Shown here in pieces: positions 40,006 through 52,691 of a DNA stretch of 64,000 nucleotides. The DNA is from Trichoplax adhaerens (Eukaryota > Placozoa > Uniplacotomia > Trichoplacea > Trichoplacidae): NCBI RefSeq assembly GCF_000150275.1, contig NW_002060956.1, positions 525,379-589,378 of the forward strand, read 5' to 3'. A program made the position numbers and the translations under genes. Within the stretch, counting starts at the first letter, position 1; every line of letters starts with the position of its first letter. The notes under the pieces are model-generated. The model had not been told where the DNA came from, did not search any database, and saw nothing but the letters and a program-made list of their open reading frames with translations.

Positions 40006-40207
40006 TGCCACTTTATCGATTAGATTAGTTGATGATTTCTTTTAACAGCGACTAGATGGTATAACATCCATGTACTATACAATAGTGATAGGTATCCCTT
40101 TGCCACGTTAAGCAAAGCAGTTTAATCGTTAATCTTTCTAACTCTAAATCAATTAAAGTTAGCTAACTGCGCCCAGCGATATTTCGACAGCAACAGCATC
40201 CGGATCA

Positions 40208-40256
40208 AGGCCTAGATCTGATCCTATGGCCTAGATCGAGGATCAGATCTAGGCCT
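40208..40256. repeat. Perfect 18-bp inverted repeat (hairpin, 13-nt loop)
   Basis: AGGCCTAGATCTGATCCT at 40208-40225 is the exact reverse complement of 40239-40256, around a 13-nt loop that itself contains GGCCTAGATC. It lies about 200 bp upstream of the SOWAH start codon and is more GC-rich than its surroundings. Confidence 0.9.
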
Positions 40257-40762
40257 AGACCTGACAGCTACCGTAGGGTACAGTGCGGTACAGTACAGTA
40301 TGAAGAATCCCCGCGTTACAGTACTGAGTACTGTACTCGAAATCATCACAACTGGAGAAATCCTTGGGTGTGGCTATCGAAATCACGGTTCCAATGGACG
40401 ATATCGCTGTACAGAAGGGGGGCTCAAAGTAGTTTTTGGAAGAAGAGTGGGCCAAAAAATCATTATTATTTTACCTTCTATCATCAGATCAATCTTTTAT
40501 GCATACCTAGTTTCAACATTCAATAGCAGAGTGGCAGAGAATAGTAGTATACTTCTATGATAGCTAGGATACTGTGCTAGACTGCATGCTCGTACTGTAT
40601 CGATCCATCGCCCTGCTATGACGCTTATCCATTCGTTTTATCTAGGAAATCGAACTGTTATATCTGATTGAATTGAAATTAAATAATTACTTCCATGATG
40701 GGATAGACACTTTTGGAGGTGGCGATTGAATATGACAAGGTGCTATAAAATGACCAACGCAG

Positions 40763-40975
40763 CATACAGTATGCAGGACTGTGTAATGAATGAATATAGA
40801 CAGCTACTATTCGCGTCTACTATCAATCGATACCCAGCTATGTTAGTAATTGTGGAATAGGAGGTGATATAAACTGATTAGTATAGCATGCAGGATTGTG
40901 TCATGAATGAATATAGATAGCTACTCTTCTTGTTTACTGTCAACCAATATAGAGCTATATTAGCAGTTGTTGGAG
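40763..40975. repeat. Two-copy direct tandem repeat, period about 117 bp
   Basis: Copies at about 40763-40858 and 40880-40975 share ATGCAGGA(C/T)TGTGT, ATGAATGAATATAGA, AGCTACT and AGCTAT(G/A)TTAG.A.TTGT. They are moderately diverged and non-coding. Confidence 0.75.
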
Positions 40976-42432
40976 AGCTCAAGATATAGATATACCGTAG
41001 AGCTTTAAAGACACTTCGTTGAAACTCCGACCAAAAGCAAGAGACTGTCGAGTAAGGATGATGTAAATTAAAGACTCTTAACGAAGGGTGTCTAATGTAA
41101 ATGTGTCACTTTTAAATACAACCGTACGCGTATGTTTATAGTACTGCAATGTTATCCGGTTACTGATTTGCTAAATCGTGTTATAAATTTGTAAAAGGAT
41201 ATTGGGTAAGTTTGTAAGGAAATGCAATATTAATAAAATCCGAATGGAAACTTTTTATTTATTTGCTGTCATATTGGTCATGAATAGCCTCATCCGGTAA
41301 AGGAGACGGAGCAGAGTCTTATATCCGGTTGTAAAAATTGTCCTAAAATAATTTTCATGGACTGCAAAATTTAATTTTTGTCCATTTTTTTTTAAATTGA
41401 AATCAAGTGGAATGAAAATGTTTATGCAGAAAAGTCTAGAGTGTTTTAAGTAATATCATGATCCAGCTCGATCGATCATATCGTTATTATGAATCAATCG
41501 AGCTATACCATACGAACGGAGTAAAGTATTCATAGTACTGTAGCTATACAAGGTATGGTATGACTATAAGTGCGCTCATGGAAACAGTGTATAGCACTCA
41601 GTATTAAATAGATTTAGAATTTTTATATCAAAAACCAATTTGAAATCAATTTTATAAATTCTATGAAATCAACCAAACCATTTTATTCAGCCTTAAGCTT
41701 AATACATCATATAAGGAGTAAATGCGCAAAAAATAACATTTTTAAGCCTATAATTTTCCCAATATTGAATAGATTTCAGATTTTTGATTATGTTACAATC
41801 CATAAATGCATTCGCCATTTTCATACTAATCAATATAGTACAGTACCAAATCTACTGTACTTTATACTGTATCATCGGCCATCTCTGCGGCAGCGCACCA
41901 AAAGGTGTCTCGCCCACTAAAGTTTCTAGTAGTCCATGCATGTACTAGCGTTTGATACAAGTTCTACTGTATTTGCTAGTCAATTTAACTGTACTTGACA
42001 TCTGTAACAGTCATGGTACAGTACTTGGGAGAAGCATTTGAGCAATCGCAGAAGCAGACCAACCCTTGAGCCAGCTTCGCGTGAAAATCGCTGGTTGCCA
42101 TAACAACAATAAAAAAATACGTTCTCAATAGAGAACATATTACTATATCAGGCACTGTAGAGGTAGAGTCGATGTTGTACAATGTTTTTATACATATAGA
42201 TGACATACACAGCACATATCAAACTCTCTTCCTATCGTCCTAATCGCATAGAGTTAAATATTAAGATAAGCGAAATAGAAGAATCTTAATTTACCAATTC
42301 GTCCATAATTGCATACTTATAGGTATTACTGTATAACGCAATCGGAACTGCAAACCTCTTGTAGTTCATAAAGTACTTCAATATCAGTTTATTGCATCAA
42401 TTGCCTTGTCATAATACAATCTTAGTCCTAAA

Positions 42433-43596
42433 ATGGATGTCGATTACTTAAAAAAGAATGTTAGTGATGCATTGGCAGAAGGATTGAAAGAAGTCGTCGA
42501 AAAAAGACCAGGTGATCCTATTGAATTCTTGGGACATTGGCTGATCAAGTACAGGCAAAACCAACTCGATAATCAAAAGGTTAATAAAATGATAATATTT
42601 ATCAGTTAAAATTGGGGTGCAAATACCCTAAAGAATTATATTAATTATAGCCTCGACATAAGACGTGCTAAATCAATTCAGAAATCACTGTATACGTGCA
42701 TCTAAAACCGTTATAACGTAGCAGTAATAAGTTACATCAACATCACAATTATTTTACATCAGATCCAAAATATTATTTTAGCAGGCGATCAAGATAAAGT
42801 ATGTGCATTGATATAGAAATAAAAATTAATTGTGAATAACTTTTTATTCTTAGTTCTATATAAAATTTACTGCTATATAGTAGTAGATGCCCAAAAAGTA
42901 ACCGATATACTATATACTTATATTGTTAAGTATTAATATTATGCCTCGGAGAATCATGCATTATCTTCAAATCTGAAGTAAGGTATAGAACTAATTTCAA
43001 TCTTGAATGCAAACTAACAATGATACATAACTGTAGGAACTTGAAGAAGAAGAGAAAATAAGACAAGAAATTCTAGAGATAGAACGTGAAGAAGAACGAA
43101 AGCGAAAAATCCAAGAAGAAATACTGAGATTAGAGAAGGCGAGAGAAGAAGCTAGGAAAAGAGAAGAAGCAGAATTAGCTGCATCAATCCAGGAGGCTCG
43201 TATAACGAATGCTGACCTTGTTGATAAAAAAGAAGAAGAAAAAGTAGAGGTGCCACAGTCGCCTATCATTATTGGCGATGGAGAGGAAGAAGGTGAGAAT
43301 GGCTATGGCATTGATTTTATAAATACGTAATCTAGCCTTAAATCTTATGTAACTCATAGAGTGCTATCTAAAGCAAGCAACCTACTTTTTACAGTCTCTG
43401 TATCGGATAATTTTATTTCTTAGTGAATCTGCAATTTCAATAACTTTCTTTCATTGAATACGTGTATATAGAGAGAGATGATGACGATCAATCTAGAGGA
43501 AGCTCCAGATCAGTAGCAGATAGCAGAGATGGAGAAGAAAGGCCATCAACTGTAGATAAAGAAAGTGAAATTGATCCCGAAGCTGGTAAAGATTAA
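42433..43596 (+). CDS. DYDC1: DPY30-motif coiled-coil protein, DYDC1/2-like
   Basis: Exons 42433-42579, 43037-43292 and 43472-43596; 528 nt, or 175 residues, in phase. The N-terminal 49 residues form a DPY30-type dimerisation motif (SDALAEGLKEVVEKRPGDPI, then EFLGHWLIKYRQNQ). A long charged Glu/Arg/Lys helix follows, encoded by exon 2 (EEEEKIRQEILEIEREEERK and onwards), then an acidic Asp/Ser-rich tail. That order matches vertebrate DYDC1/DYDC2; DPY30-type helices dock onto amphipathic helices in COMPASS or in ciliary radial-spoke complexes. The end is ambiguous: the stop in exon 3 is at 43594-43596 (EAGKD), but a donor at 43586 (GTAAAG) and an acceptor at 43706 would give EAAEE ending at 43717. 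The very high charge makes the exon 2 antisense frame spuriously open. Confidence 0.85.
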
Positions 43597-45104
43597 TTCC
43601 ATTGCTAAATTTTTATTTCATAGCTGATTAATTATAGTTGATTTTTTTAATATACCATTGTCAAATAAACTACATCATTACTAATATTACAATATTTATG
43701 GTATAGCCGAGGAATAAGATAGCAATGCACCCTTGAAATAATTTCGACAGTCAAGGCTGTAAATAATAATATAACTGCACCTTATGGCTCCTGAAAGAAA
43801 GAATAAAGAAAACACAATTTTCTGACTATCAACATGTACGTAAATTCTGTTAGTATACGGTATTGTGAAGCTAAAGGTAATTGATTACGATTATCCTTCG
43901 ATCTTATACCAATCTTGTTCATAATTTATTAATTAACTAAACGGAACGGTTGTTTACTTAAAGTTGGAGATGCGATTCATGCATGAATACTAATCCAGTA
44001 ATGATATTTGCTACCAATTCATTTGTATATTATAAGGTCATAACATTTAAACTGTCCTTACTAAAATAAAGTGTAAATCGTACTTGAATCTTAAGGTATA
44101 TTTTCGATTTTGTACAAAAACCGCTATTTTACTATAAGCGTGTATTAATTTAAAGCTTGCATAACATGAATAACCATGTAAAAGTAAGAAGTTTAGCTAG
44201 TGCTTAAATTATATTCCACAATAATATTTACAACCTTGTAATTTATAAAATAATAAGAGTACGAAATAGAATTAGTAAATAATTGAGACTTGGCATAGAT
44301 TTTCATTATACTTTCGTTTACCATAAAACTTATAAGCAAGCGCCCTATTCTGTAAGTTATGGACCAAAATATCAAACATGAATAACATTGGTTATAATAA
44401 ACTGCTTATGTAGAGCTTTTACGCTTTTGATAATGTGAAGAACTAAATATTAAAATTACAATTTGTGAAAAATGATTCTGATGTACTTTATCATAAGAAG
44501 CAACAAATCATGAATCGTTAACACGTAACTGTAATAATGTCTGCTATTAAAATTACATATAATTGTGCGTTGCACATTAGTAATTAGCATGCTAGCTAAT
44601 TAGTAATCCTATATAGTGCTTCAGCTAGTAGTTCAATTACTCTTCACTATATCGATGAATATATCTCTAGAAGACACATAATATCAAATGCTAGAATAAA
44701 CTCGTGCAACTATAGTTAGATACATTTTGTATCGTCTGCATTTCTCGACAATGTTAATGAATAATTCTTCTTAGATAAATTTGGTGACAATATTTTTTAG
44801 TCTAATTAGTAAAGACTGCAGCATTGTTATGGTTGAATCTAGATATGTAAATCTTACTCGTACGTTTTATTCATACCCCTATTATTTTTTGTTCGATTGT
44901 TTGTAACTAATTTACACCAATATATTAAACTTATCTGCTATTAATTGTGTGATAAACGTAATTTTATTCAGTACTATTTTTCTACAAAATTATCAGAAGA
45001 CAAAGTTACGAAATTGGCTATTCAATAATCAAATTTACTTTATTTAACTTTTATTCAATTCTTGAGTAGTTTAAATAACACATTGTAGCAAAACGATATC
45101 CTGT
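43597..45104. other. Intergenic, no gene seen
   Basis: AT-rich sequence between the DPY30-motif gene and the GST cluster. The minus frame at 44193-44375 has no recognisable domain. Confidence 0.4.
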
Positions 45105-47235
45105 TTAGAATTGGAACTCTTGTTTGTAATTCTTGATGTTGGGAAGATTTGCAATACGATCACGCAATGCGGTTAATTTTGGAAATTTATCTGCCCATTC
45201 TCCTCCATCAAGAATTTTCAGCAAGTTATTGGAAATTTCGTAAAAGGCAATGTCAGCATATGTTAACTGTTACAGAATTAGAATTAGGAGAATGTGCAAT
45301 TAGTTTAAAGGATGATAAGATTATTAAACTCAAATATAGGCAAATACGATGCAATTGTATCTTAAAAGAATTTTATCAGTGTAAATTGTTTCTCGAAGTT
45401 GCAATTTATAGTATATTTACATTGCCAGTAAAGTATTCACCACCAGCATTTTCTAAGCGACGTTCCAAAAATCCCAAGCCTTTCGGGGCAGTTTCTTCCA
45501 CAAACTTCTTTCTTAACTGCTCTTTCTTCTCTTCGTCCTTCATCACATAGAATGTAATCATCGGCTCCCTAAGATCGACGGTTAGGAAGTCATAGATTTC
45601 ATCAGCCTGAGCTTGTTCTAGATTAGTTTTTCCGGCTAAGCCTACCATTTTTGGGTTAAAATTCATTTAGAATAGTCTTTATTGCAAAGAATACATCATT
45701 ATATGTGCAGTTCAATTATCATGCAAAATTATTCTAAGATTAAATAGCACGGTAATTATAATATTATGGAGGGAGTATCCGATAATAAGGTGCTTTTCAA
45801 CAATAATTATTTATTTTCGGCTGCACCCGACAAGCAGATAATGTTAAAAAGTTTTAAACCTACCCGTAAAGCCTGCAGCAGCACGAGTAATGGCCCCACT
45901 CTGAAAAAAAACATTCCCATCAATTTCTAGGACTGGTATTTGTTGAAACGGAAACCTACCAGCTATAATGAAGGAAGAAATTTGCGCAACGTCATTAACA
46001 CAATTGTTTTAAATTATTTGACAGTAAAATATAAAAAATTCTTTTTTAGTCACATTGGTATTACTTCGTATCAGAAGCAAAAACAATAACATTAAATTAT
46101 CGTACCCTTTTATGTATCAGTAATAAGTGAAATATTATCAACTCTCCCATTATAAAACTAAGAAAATATCTTCCCATTATAAAACTAATAAAATATCTTT
46201 CTATGCAAATAGATTATTGTTGATAAGGATTAATAAAATTTGATAATTTTCCGACTCGGAAATGAATAAGGAATCGTTAGCACCTTTGATCATGAACTTG
46301 ATGGATGCATTATTACCAGTATCCATTACAGGTGTTCATCTACACTGACGTTCAGTAATAAAAAAATATGAATCAGTGGTATATCTAAGAGTACTGATTC
46401 TCACTAAACGTGATAGGCCCAGCAATTTTGATAGCATACACTCGCATACACCCTATAGGTAAGTATTTACTGGCGTCTTTAAATTGATTTACTTAATTAA
46501 TTGAGTATTTGATCTTTTACTAATGGCTGTTGCATGGTAACCTCTGGTGAAAAAAATTGTCCTGAGTCATTACCTCTACGCACTGCAATATCCTGTACAA
46601 TAGAGCACTTTATGGAATAGGACTCTCTTAAAAGCACCTATATCTTAGTATAATATGCTTATTTATTTTAGAGGGATTCTCACGCCGTATATTTGTACTG
46701 TAATGTCTATAAAGTAGTATATACCAAAGGAAACGAATCTTTTGTGAGTTTTTGCGTAATACTTAATTTGCACATGAAATACATATCGTGATAGTGATTT
46801 ATTTAACCAGCTACGGAGAAATTGCACGATTAAATATCCAAACTTTGAAAGATGAATGTGCCTCAACTCGATGTATTCACCGGCAATCAACTAATAGTCT
46901 TCACTATATATTAAAGTACTAAATTAAATTTAAATTTAGTGAACATTCTTTTATACATTTTCTATCATTTCTCGCTTCATTATAAATAGGACAATCATCT
47001 CAAAATATTATGTGTGAGTAAATTAAACTAATGCGACAAGAAAATCGATAATTTTTAGAACTGCTGATGCCACAAGTGTGTTACTGATATGATAAAACTT
47101 ACAAGTTTTGAGTTCTGGCCAGTCACTTTTTTCAATCCTCTCATCAACGTACTCTAATCCAGCTTGAGTAAAGATAAGGCGAGCAATTTCAGCTCTGCCG
47201 GGTATGTTGAAGTACGTGAGTTTTATAGAAGGCAT
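45105..47235 (-). CDS. Sigma-class glutathione S-transferase, copy A
   Basis: Conjugates glutathione to electrophiles, or isomerises prostaglandin H2 in some sigma enzymes; cytosolic. Exons 47235-47103, 45962-45864, 45641-45421 and 45266-45105; 204 residues. The thioredoxin-like N-domain starts MPSIKLTYFNIPGRAEIARL with the sigma catalytic Tyr at position 8, followed by RFPFQQIPVLEIDG and FQSGAITRAAA. This has the cis-Pro (IPVL) and the Glu/Gln-Ser glutathione contact (FQSGAI). The helical C-domain holds GLAGKTNLEQAQADEIYDFL and LTYADIAFYEI, the N-capping box region. Intron phases 1, 1, 0 are shared by all cluster members. Intron 1 (about 1.1 kb) is the longest in this copy. Length is normal for the class. 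Confidence 0.92.
46145..46198. repeat. 27-bp direct tandem duplication in intron 1 of GST copy A
   Basis: TCCCATTATAAAACTAAGAA and seven further bases are followed at once by a second copy with one G-to-T difference (46145-46171 and 46172-46198). Confidence 0.85.
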
Positions 47236-47510
47236 GTTTAATATAAGTTCTTATCACTTTAGTAAAATAAAAGTAAGATCAATCAGAGCAACACCATCAA
47301 GGAAAAAGAGGGTGTATGAACAGGTTAAGTCTAAACTAGAATCCTCATACTATTTAGAAAAGTATTGTTCTATCTTACTAGACAATGACAGCTGCTTGTT
47401 TTTTATTCGAACCCTTTCTACCTTTTATTCTTCTGATTTTAATAATTGCTACCTACTGTGCATTATGATGTTGATATTTTTCGACCAATAAGCTTCCCTT
47501 TCATATTATA
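47236..47510 (-). promoter_or_regulatory. GST upstream block shared with copies B and C
   Basis: About 270 bp upstream of the ATG aligns with 51662-51930 and, more weakly, with parts of 53954-54210. Shared elements, in plus-strand reading, are AATCA.AG.AACACC.TC, TTGTTCTATCTT, ACCTTTTATTC and a CCAAT motif (GACCAATAAG in A, AACCAATCGA in B). Conservation outside coding sequence may reflect recent duplication, retained promoter function, or both. Confidence 0.5.
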
Positions 47511-47678
47511 CTGGATTTTACAGAATTACTCCACGTTATTAATACTGCTCTAAGTGATTCAATTATAAATTCCTTAGACTACTACAACTAGTTGATACTC
47601 AGAAATACTATAAATAGGGAAAGTTTAATTAAGCAACAAGCATGTGTGATAGTGATCAACTTTTTACAGTGCTTGTGC

Positions 47679-47975
47679 GTTAGGATTTCAGATACTGAGG
47701 TAATATTATCAGTATTAAATCAAGTATTGTTTAATATACACCTCTCGCTGAATAAATAACAACCAAAGATTAGCAGGTAAGGATTGCAAATAGTCAAGAT
47801 CTAGAAATAAATCTGTCTTGCTATAATACGATGTGCAAGAAGGTCATTGATGATCATCATTGCTCGAAATGATGAAATTCCGCAAGGAATACCTTAGTTT
47901 CATTCAATTATATTATTGGACAAATCAGTCTTGAAATTAAACTTGAAAGTGAATCTGTAAGATAAATTACCAAAA
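47679..47975 (+). pseudogene. Decayed unprocessed copy of CCDC90B-like exons 3-4
   Basis: 47679-47776 aligns with exon 3 of the gene at 30844 (GTTAGGATTTCAGA, then AAATCAAGTA, then a CCAAAGATTAGCAGGTAA donor region). 47929-47970 aligns with exon 4 (GACAAATCAGTCTTGAAATT). The intervening intron is still present, so this is a DNA-level copy and not a retrocopy. It is broken: exon 3 has an in-frame stop soon after GFQ, and the AG acceptor before exon 4 has become GG. It sits about 440 bp upstream of GST copy A, on the opposite strand. Confidence 0.85.
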
Positions 47976-49168
47976 GCACCAATCATATAATATTAATGAA
48001 TTATTATTTGAAGAGGGTAAAGTAAAAATTCTACTAAAGCATGGGATGCTAAACCGAGCTGCTCTGCACTATGCACGCATTAAACTCCGTATTTATCCTC
48101 GAAGATATTTGTTGTATCGCAATCATTACAATATCACCGTACCTATTACAGTATTTGTATGATAATAATACTATTAACAGTAAGTCTCTCTAGAATTTAA
48201 AAATAATCTTACGTAGTGTTTTGAAGTTATATTCTTTGTTAACAATAAAAAATCTTACAATTTATAACATATGATAATGACTTAAAACAAAATTACCAGG
48301 GACCCAATTAAAATTTGATATAGATGTTCATTTATGCTTTTCTGCTGATAAGAAACTAAATATTTTATGAGTTATAGGCCAAATTATCAACAGGTTAATA
48401 AAACTTGTTGTCACAAGCTTGCTTAAATACAACTTTTCCGTTTGTCGATGCTGTGATATCAAAAATATTAATTCTATATTATGGTTTGTAAGGTACGTTA
48501 TGTTTTTAGATGTGCTTTTTTACACGAGATAGGTATGCTGTAGGTTCGATGAATTGCTAGTACCTTACCTATATAATACTTTAAAATCTTGACTACTAAA
48601 ATTCACATTAAGGCGAAATACGTTTACACATTAAAATTAACGTGGTAGTAAACTGTTTTTAATACTCTGTATTTATGCGTAGCAAGATACCTCGTCAAAA
48701 TGTTTAATTACTTGTCAGTGTGTCGATAAATGTTTTCTATGGTACATGTAATAGTAACACTAGAGTAATCTTATATAGTCATCGTTAAATTTACTGCCTA
48801 TTGAATAGTTCTCTCTAGTATAATTTTTCAATAACCACCCCTCAAATAAAGCTATCGCACCGTAAACTGTACGCGTATGCTTCTTACTGCTTACAGTATT
48901 GTATCTCTTTATTATTCAATCGTTTACTATCAGATTATACTATCACAACAAGCTAATCCAATCTCAAATCAATACTGTAATAACCTCGATTTTATTTACG
49001 ATCATTTTCTACAAAAGAATTATTTCAAGACGGGGTTATAAATCAATAGTTATTCAATAATTAAATCTACTTTATTTAGAGATTAAAGAATATCCAAAAA
49101 GTTTAGTACTAAATGGGCTCTTGAGTACTGTACTCTAAATAACATAATGCCGTAAGATGGCATTCTAT
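47976..49168. other. Spacer between GST copies A and B, no gene seen
   Basis: AT-rich sequence without supportable coding capacity. Further CCDC90B-like exons may once have been here, but I could not align any. Confidence 0.4.
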
Positions 49169-51661
49169 TTAAGATTTGTGCTCTTCTGCGTACTTCTTGA
49201 TATTGGGGAGATTTGCAACACGATCATACAATGCAGCTAATTTCGGGAATTGCGTTGCCATTTCTTCTCCATTAAGGATATTTTCCGTAAACTTAACAAA
49301 TCGGTAAAAGCCAATGTCGGCATATGTCAACTATTGCAAGAATGAAAATTTGGAACAGTATTAGATTTTAATTGGTACATAGGCAAATTAATTAAACAAT
49401 ATATTAAAGTTTCCATCAAGGTAATTCCTTTTACTTGACTATCATTTACGATATACTCACACTGCCAGTAAAGTATTCACCACCGGCCTGTTCTAGACGT
49501 TTTTCCAAAAATCCTAAACCTTTTGGAGCTTCTTCTTCAACAAATTTCTTTTTCAGTTCTGCTTTTTTATCTTCATCTTTCTCAACGAAAAGGAACTTGA
49601 TCATCTTTTCCTGAAGATCAGCTTGCAAAAAATCAACGATTTCATCTGCTAAAGCTTGTTCGAGGCTAGTTTTTCCGGCCAAGCCTGCAATTTTAATTAC
49701 AGGTTTATTTTACGCTGATTCTCAATGCACCTAATGGGCTACAATGCCTACTTCATTACCATATGAAATTACTTTAAGTCTAAACGATAATGCACTTGTA
49801 TCTTTAGTAACTAATCATCTTGTATGAATGAAAATAGACTTTAAATATTATTACTCTAGGCTACGTCATATTCGCTAGGATATAATCGATGTATGAACAA
49901 AGAAATATTAACTAAAATTTACCAGAAAAGCGCGCAGCAGCACGAGCAATAGCTGTACTTTGAACATAGACGTGGCCATCAACCTCTAAGATTGGTATTT
50001 GTTGGAAGGGAAACCTACCAGCTATAGTAAAAGAAGAAATTAATACAAATTTGTTAAAATTATTTTAATAGAAACTGTAAATTATGTCATTTTGTTTCTT
50101 TGCCGTACTCATGTTACTATACGTATATCGAAGGCAAGAAGGATGATCAGGCTTGACTGGTAGGAAATAATATGGGAGACGCTATGAACGATTCTCATTC
50201 TATAAATTGGTAAACTATCTTGTATGCTGAGTGCAAGAAAAATAACAGGTATACACTCGCATACTGTATAGAATTTCACATGGTTCTGTACCTCTTAATA
50301 ATATCATTGGGATTACTCAAAGTGATAAAGAATAGTTTATCACTGATAAGGATGTAAACGAAATTACTAAGCTTACAATCTGGAAACAAAATTAGAATGA
50401 ATAGTATTGCTATTACTAGTCACCAGCTTCACGAATAAGCATCGATATAACATTAATAGTGATTAATGAACTTTATAAGCGTTCATCATTTACGTCGTAT
50501 CATTTATCTGACTACAAATATCGCATGAAAGTATTTCCACCGCACACTAATACTGATCCTTACTAAATAGACATGAGCTTATCGATAGGAATTCCACATA
50601 CTCCCTACAGTTAAATCTATCTAATCCCATGCACAAAAAATTAATTTATTTAATTACTCTACTTTTCTGATCATAACTCGTTGCTTAGTAACGTTGAATG
50701 AAAAATCATCCAAACGTTACGTTTTACACCGTAATACGGTACAGTACTTTTTAAAGTTAAAGGGACTGTAGCCTTATGGACTGGTATAAGGTGTTGTACT
50801 GTATGATACCCTCTATAGCAATAATATTAAAGTTTGTATACCACACCAGGGCGCATTCCCTGACATAATTCTAGATAGTTAATGAGAACATCTACGGACA
50901 GATGCAAGTAGAATTTATTTGATATATTGCCATGATAGATGGAGTTAAAATTTTTTTTGCATGTACCGGATAATACTGTTATTCGATGTCTCTGTCCTTT
51001 ATTAACTTGGCTTTCATCATACAGTATATTAAAGCCCCATCTAGTAGATATTTTTTACTGCGTTACATCTCATTCTCGACTAAAAATTTTGCATTTAAGA
51101 GGAATGTATCCGCTGAAGATCGTAATGAGAGAGTTAGCAACTATCTAAAGCTAAACTTGTTTAACTAAATAATTGTTATCTAAATTACAGGATTAAACTA
51201 AATTTTATTCGATCTGCTACCTCTGCTCTGTTCTAGACTGATTATATAAACGTCAATTAAACGAACATAGATAACATTGCTGAATTCTGAAAAGCATTCT
51301 AGACAGTCACAGTACGTACTTTGCAAAATCACGAATAAATAAGGTGTATTGCAATGTCACTGCTTTTCTAAATTTAGTTATCTAATGCAAAATAAGATAA
51401 TTACTTTTACACAGACACTCAGTTGGTAAATGTAAGCAAAATTGGTGTGAAAAATATTAATTTGCAACTATCAAAAGGTTATTGAAACAAATTGGGCGAT
51501 AAGATGGAGTAATTAGATGAAAACTTACATGATTTAAGTTCTGGCCAGTCTTTTCCTTCAATTCTTTCATCCGTAAAATCTACGCCACCTTGTGCAAAGA
51601 TAAGACGGATAAGTTCAGCTCTGCCGGGGCCGTTGAAGTAGGTAAGTTTAATGGAAGGCAT
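49169..51661 (-). CDS. Sigma-class glutathione S-transferase, copy B
   Basis: Exons 51661-51529, 50021-49923, 49684-49461 and 49330-49169; 205 residues. It starts MPSIKLTYFNGPGRAELIRL with catalytic Tyr8, then RFPFQQIPILEVDG and VQSTAIARAAA, then LAGKTSLEQALADEIVDFL and LTYADIGFYRF. It is the closest relative of copy A: FPFQQIP, KKFVEE.APKGLGFLE and AG GEYFTG are nearly identical. Exon 3 is one codon longer than in the other copies. The C-terminus ends KYAEEHKS. No break is visible, so it is probably functional. Confidence 0.92.
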
Positions 51662-51930
51662 ATTTGGTGTGAGTTACAAGTACAATCTGCTGCAATAAAA
51701 ATAAAACAAGAGCAATCAAAGTAACACCGTCGAGAAAGAAGGCGTGTGGGCCAGATCAAATTTAATGCAGCGTCTTTATATTGTAGGTTGGCATTGTTCT
51801 ATCTTGCTGCGTAATGATGTTTGGTTGTCATTGTTCACACTCCATCCACCTTTTATTCCACTCATTTCATCATTTGTTTTCTACAGTGTCATATGACATC
51901 AGCAATTTTCAACCAATCGATTTCTTCCTC
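51662..51930 (-). promoter_or_regulatory. GST copy B upstream block homologous to copy A
   Basis: Shares ordered short blocks with 47236-47510: AGCAATCAAAGTAACACCGT, ATTGTTCTATCTTGCT, CCACCTTTTATTCC and a CCAAT box about 250 bp from the ATG. The GACATCAGCAATT(T/C) block is also found upstream of the orphan exon (54180-54194). Confidence 0.5.
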
Positions 51931-52691
51931 ATTTAATGATATGTAAAGTCTGCAAAGTTAATAAATTATACATTCATATGAATATTGAGCTTTTATGATC
52001 AGTCATATTATTATACTTAAGTAGTATTATAGATCCAGTTAGAAATATTTAGCGATGTTGAAATCATAGCATGTATACGAGAATGCAATTTTGAGTAAAA
52101 GTTGAGATCAATCTTTCTGATGATGTTTAATAAATTGTAATGGAGACATACTGCCACATAGCGATGCCGATGATTTGAATATATAAAATAAGCCAATGCT
52201 GTAGCAAGATATAAGCTTGTGAATAATAGAGCTGAGCTATTTTTTGATACTGCATAACTTAAAATGTTTAGGATGCTTTATTTACAAATCCATGACAGGA
52301 TTCAGGTTGTCAGCAAATCAATATTATAAATAGTTGTACTGCATTGACATCGCTACAGCTGAGTATGGCCACAGTACAATATATGATATAAAAAAAATCC
52401 TGTACGATATTAAGATATCAGACGTAAGAAGCTGAAGTGATTTAATTTTCTTTGCTGTTAATATTGTCATAAGTGATTTGCTCACACAAATACCATAGAA
52501 GTAATGAGGTAGTTGTACGTGTATAGTATTACGATATTGCTGCTGAATATTAGTATTATTATAGAACAGGCATATGATACTATGGTTCAGGTAGTAATTA
52601 CGTAGTAGTATCCAGATAGAAGCTAAAATACTTTCTGTAAGCGTTACATGAAATACTCACTAATCTGCAATATCTTTTACATAAACAGTAC

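Larger units (their letters stand above)
40006..42432. other. Intergenic stretch with hairpin, tandem duplication and pentamer tract
   Basis: No gene is supported; the frames at 40300-40560, 41663-41920 and 41985-42215 lack domains. A TACAGT tract lies at about 40275-40335. The hairpin and the duplication are listed separately. Confidence 0.45.

Noticed and set aside
42997-43269. Minus-strand Ser-rich frame of 90 residues
   Set aside because: Antisense shadow of the Glu/Lys/Arg-rich DPY30-protein exon; Ser-rich antisense of GAA/GAG codons is expected.
47204-47491. Plus-strand frame of 95 residues upstream of GST copy A
   Set aside because: It overlaps the GST start and the shared upstream block; the equivalent regions of copies B and C are not open in the same way.
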